Assembly (NCBI RefSeq): GCF_000964005.1
Contig: NZ_JXYP01000022.1
Coordinates: 1-64,000 of the forward strand
DNA length: 64,000 nt
Origin: Williamsia herbipolensis
Lineage (GTDB): Bacteria > Actinomycetota > Actinomycetes > Mycobacteriales > Mycobacteriaceae
Direction of reading: 5' to 3'
The notes below the pieces were generated by a model, which had not been told where the DNA came from, made no database searches, and saw only the letters and a program-made list of their open reading frames with translations. Made by a program: the position numbers and the translations under genes. This document shows positions 62,206 to 64,000 of this stretch, piece after piece (the first letter of the stretch is position 1; each line of letters begins with the position of its first letter).

Positions 62206-62643
62206 CACCCTGAGATGACCGCGGCGGCCCGGGCGCGGCCGTGAGCGCGGCGTCCCGGTTCCGGCCGAGCCGGTGTGGGTCGACCCCGGCGATCCCGCCG
62301 CGGTGGTCGAGGACCCCACGAGCGGCGACCACGAGCGGATCGATTCCGACGACGAGCCTGCGGCCCGCAGTCCACCGGCCTCGCGGACCGCCTCGGCGAG
62401 CGCGGTGAGATCGTCCTCGTCGGCGGCGGGGGTCGCCCACCCTCCGGCGCTGCGCATCATCTCCCAGCCACGCGGGACGGTGATGCGGCTGGCGTGGTCG
62501 TCGCAGAGATCCCACGAGTGCGGCTCGTCGGTCGACGCGAGCGGGCCGACGACGGCGACCGACTCGGCGTAGACGAAGGTCAACGTCGCGACAGCGGGTT
62601 GGGCACAGCCGGGCCTGCTGCACTGACGGGGGAGCCTCACCAC
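62185..62643 (-). CDS. DUF3499 family protein (Rv3258c-like)
   Basis: This 152-residue protein has Cys/His pairs CSRPGCAQPA near the N-terminus and CDDHA near residue 48 that could bind zinc. The C-terminus ends GRRGHLRVLPDP, as in mycobacterial relatives. The middle is Ser/Gly-rich. Function unknown. Together with the zincin-like gene and whiB2 it forms a conserved neighbourhood. Confidence 0.88.
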   Translation of the reverse strand: MVRLPRQCSRPGCAQPAVATLTFVYAESVAVVGPLASTDEPHSWDLCDDHASRITVPRGWEMMRSAGGWATPAADEDDLTALAEAVREAGGLRAAGSSSESIRSWSPLVGSSTTAAGSPGSTHTGSAGTGTPRSRPRPGRRGHLRVLPDPID

Positions 62644-62737
62644 GCGAGATTATCCCGACCGACCCCGACGGGGCAGCAGACACACCGCCGCGCGCCGTGT
62701 CGACAGGTCTCGATCACGGCACGCTTACACTCTCGCC

Positions 62738-63253
62738 ATGGCACGCAGGGTCCCTCCGGTCGTCTCCCGGCATCGCGGCACCACATCGGGTCCGGGCCCC
62801 ACACGGCGCCGACGTCGTGACCGTCGCGGGCGGGGATTGCGATCGAGCCTCCTGCCGCCGCAGGTCCCCGCGGCGAACACACGCTCGGAATCGTTCGATC
62901 TCGTGGTGCTGGAGGCGTTCGCCGAGATCGACGCGCGCTGGCACGAACAGCTCGGCGATCTCGACCTCGCGGTCGACGAGATCCCGCGGGTCCTCCCCCG
63001 CGATCCCGAGACCGTGCAGTGGCCCGACGAGGTGACCGCCGACGGCGCCATCCCCCTGGCCCGGCTGCTGCCGGCGGGTATCGACGCGAACGGGCGTCCG
63101 TCACGGGCGCGGATCGTCATCTTCCGTCGGCCGTTGGAGAGTCGCGCGGACAAGGGAGCCGATCTGCTCGACCTCGTCCACGAGGTCCTGGTCCATCAGG
63201 TGGCCACACATCTCGGGCTCGATGAGGACACCATCGATCCCGAACCGCACTGA
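62738..63253 (+). CDS. Zincin-like (DUF1025/metallopeptidase family) protein, degenerate metal motif
   Basis: This 171-residue protein is equivalent to Rv3259. Most of it matches the zincin-like family (FDLVVLEAFAEIDARWHEQL ... LAVDEIPRVLP ... SRARIVIFRRPLESRA). The expected HExxH is replaced by HEVLVHQVATHLG, with the second His one place too late, as in mycobacterial relatives, so metal hydrolysis is doubtful. The N-terminal 35 residues are basic and low-complexity. Divergent from DUF3499. Confidence 0.8.
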   Translation: MARRVPPVVSRHRGTTSGPGPTRRRRRDRRGRGLRSSLLPPQVPAANTRSESFDLVVLEAFAEIDARWHEQLGDLDLAVDEIPRVLPRDPETVQWPDEVTADGAIPLARLLPAGIDANGRPSRARIVIFRRPLESRADKGADLLDLVHEVLVHQVATHLGLDEDTIDPEPH

Positions 63254-63322
63254 CCCGAGAAGCACAGCCACGGAGAGGTTCTCGAGGCGGTCAGGCGCGC
63301 TGTCGCGGGACGCGGTGCCCGG

Positions 63323-63703
63323 TCAGATGATGCCGCGCTTGAGGCGGCGGCGCTCACGCTCGGACAGTCCGCCCCAGATGCCGAAGCGCTCGTCCTTGTG
63401 CAGTGCGTACTCGAGGCACTCGGCCTTCACCTCGCAGCCCGAGCAGATGCGCTTGGCCTCGCGGGTGGAGCCGCCCTTCTCGGGGAAGAACGCCTCGGGG
63501 TCGGTCTGCGCGCACAGCGCGCGGTCCTGCCACTGGTCCTCGGTGTCGTCGAAGAGGGCATCGAAGTCGTCGGTGACGAGGCTCAGGTGCGGGGTGGACG
63601 GCATGGCGGGTGCGAACGCGGGCGCGGACTCCGCGGCGCTCTCCGCCGACGGGTAGGCGTCGTTCGACGGGAATCCGTCACCCATCCGGTGCTCGAAAGT
63701 CAT
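63323..63703 (-). CDS. whiB2: WhiB2-type iron-sulfur transcription factor
   Basis: This 126-residue WhiB protein is equivalent to WhiB2 (WhmD, Rv3260c). The four cluster-binding Cys are ALCAQTDPEAFF, then CSGCEVKAEC (CxxC and a later Cys), followed by GIWGGLSERERRRLKRG, the tryptophan turn and basic DNA-binding tail. It is needed for septation in mycobacteria. ATG 63703 is chosen. A longer in-frame start at 63820 is unlikely. Confidence 0.95.
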   Translation of the reverse strand: MTFEHRMGDGFPSNDAYPSAESAAESAPAFAPAMPSTPHLSLVTDDFDALFDDTEDQWQDRALCAQTDPEAFFPEKGGSTREAKRICSGCEVKAECLEYALHKDERFGIWGGLSERERRRLKRGII

Positions 63704-64000
63704 CGCCGGGCTCCTCGTGAATTCGTTTGCGGCCGCAGGGCGACCGAGGTGGGTGATGACCGTCGCCGCAGGGGCGCAGCCGGTGCGAGAATCGTGGTGC
63801 ATGGGTACAGCCGGTGCCACCTCGTACGAACCGGGCCGTCAGGCCTGTTCGAACGTGTGATCGAACACGAAGTCGCTCAACGATTCTCGATCACAAAACG
63901 CTAATGACACTGGTGTGATTAGACACGTACGCCGGTGTCTCGGTCAAGCGAAACGGCGAAATTGCCAATACCACTGCCGGTCCGGTATTCCGCGACACGA
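63704..64000. other. Non-coding right edge, upstream of whiB2
   Basis: No gene is seen in these 297 bases. The segment from about 63860 is notably AT-richer and holds the likely whiB2 promoter. A short inverted repeat ACAC-TG-GTGT lies near 63908-63917. No -35/-10 pair can be fixed with confidence. Confidence 0.45.

Noticed and set aside
62738-63253. Active zinc metallopeptidase
   Set aside because: The HExxH motif is degenerate in this protein and, from memory, in mycobacterial relatives.

Overview
The window looks like a chromosomal segment of a high-GC actinobacterium of the order Mycobacteriales, most like Gordonia or Williamsia. The evidence is very high GC, frequent GTG starts, many 1- and 4-nt start/stop overlaps, a whiB2-type regulator, a LigA with mycobacterial architecture, and gene order that follows the Mycobacterium tuberculosis chromosome over two long blocks. 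The species cannot be fixed from the sequence alone. Rv locus numbers below are from memory.

Block 1 (about 0.2-57.2 kb) follows Rv3009c to Rv3055: gatB, pfkA, gatA-gatC, an ACT protein, ligA, a MetE-like protein, mnmA (trmU), a cysteine desulfurase, two acyltransferases, etfA-etfB, a methyltransferase/GH57/GT4 polysaccharide cluster, a hexapeptide acyltransferase, a beta-propeller lipoprotein, a methyltransferase, echA17, NUDIX, ABC ATPase, serB2, ctaD, fecB, nrdF2, nrdE-nrdI-nrdH, an FMN reductase and a TetR regulator. Block 2 (57.1-63.7 kb) follows Rv3255c to Rv3260c: manA, a SIS-like protein, a phosphomannomutase, DUF3499, a zincin-like protein and whiB2, with a PAP2/Aur1-like membrane phosphatase inserted. 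The blocks meet at a convergent 17-nt overlap of tetR and manA.

Accessory insertions break the backbone. Between gatB and pfkA lie a broken S53 (kumamolisin-like) protease, a PspC protein and a mycothiol-dependent-isomerase-like protein. Between pfkA and gatA lies an envelope-lipid island: two paralogous secreted phospholipase-A2-like genes flank a NarL-type two-component system and are followed by an Abhydrolase_9 membrane hydrolase. Then come a dihydrodipicolinate-reductase-like dehydrogenase and an SDR. Further on are a DUF222/HNH nuclease gene beside an inverted repeat and a 58-bp tandem repeat, a stand-alone LigD-type polymerase domain next to an M13 metallopeptidase, and a MarR-SDR pair with twin palindromic operators.

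Functional themes are information processing (GatCAB, LigA, MnmA with its sulfur donor), central metabolism (PfkA, ETF, SerB2, CtaD, class Ib ribonucleotide reductase with a candidate NrdR-box pair), envelope glycan supply (ManA-ManB, methylglucose-polysaccharide-like cluster) and iron/CO2 handling (FecB, carbonic anhydrase). Four apparent frame breaks each fit a missing base (one also needs a further short deletion), and all lie within 2.5-10 kb, so that stretch may contain either real decay or assembly errors. No tRNA, rRNA, CRISPR array, insertion sequence or integrase was recognised.
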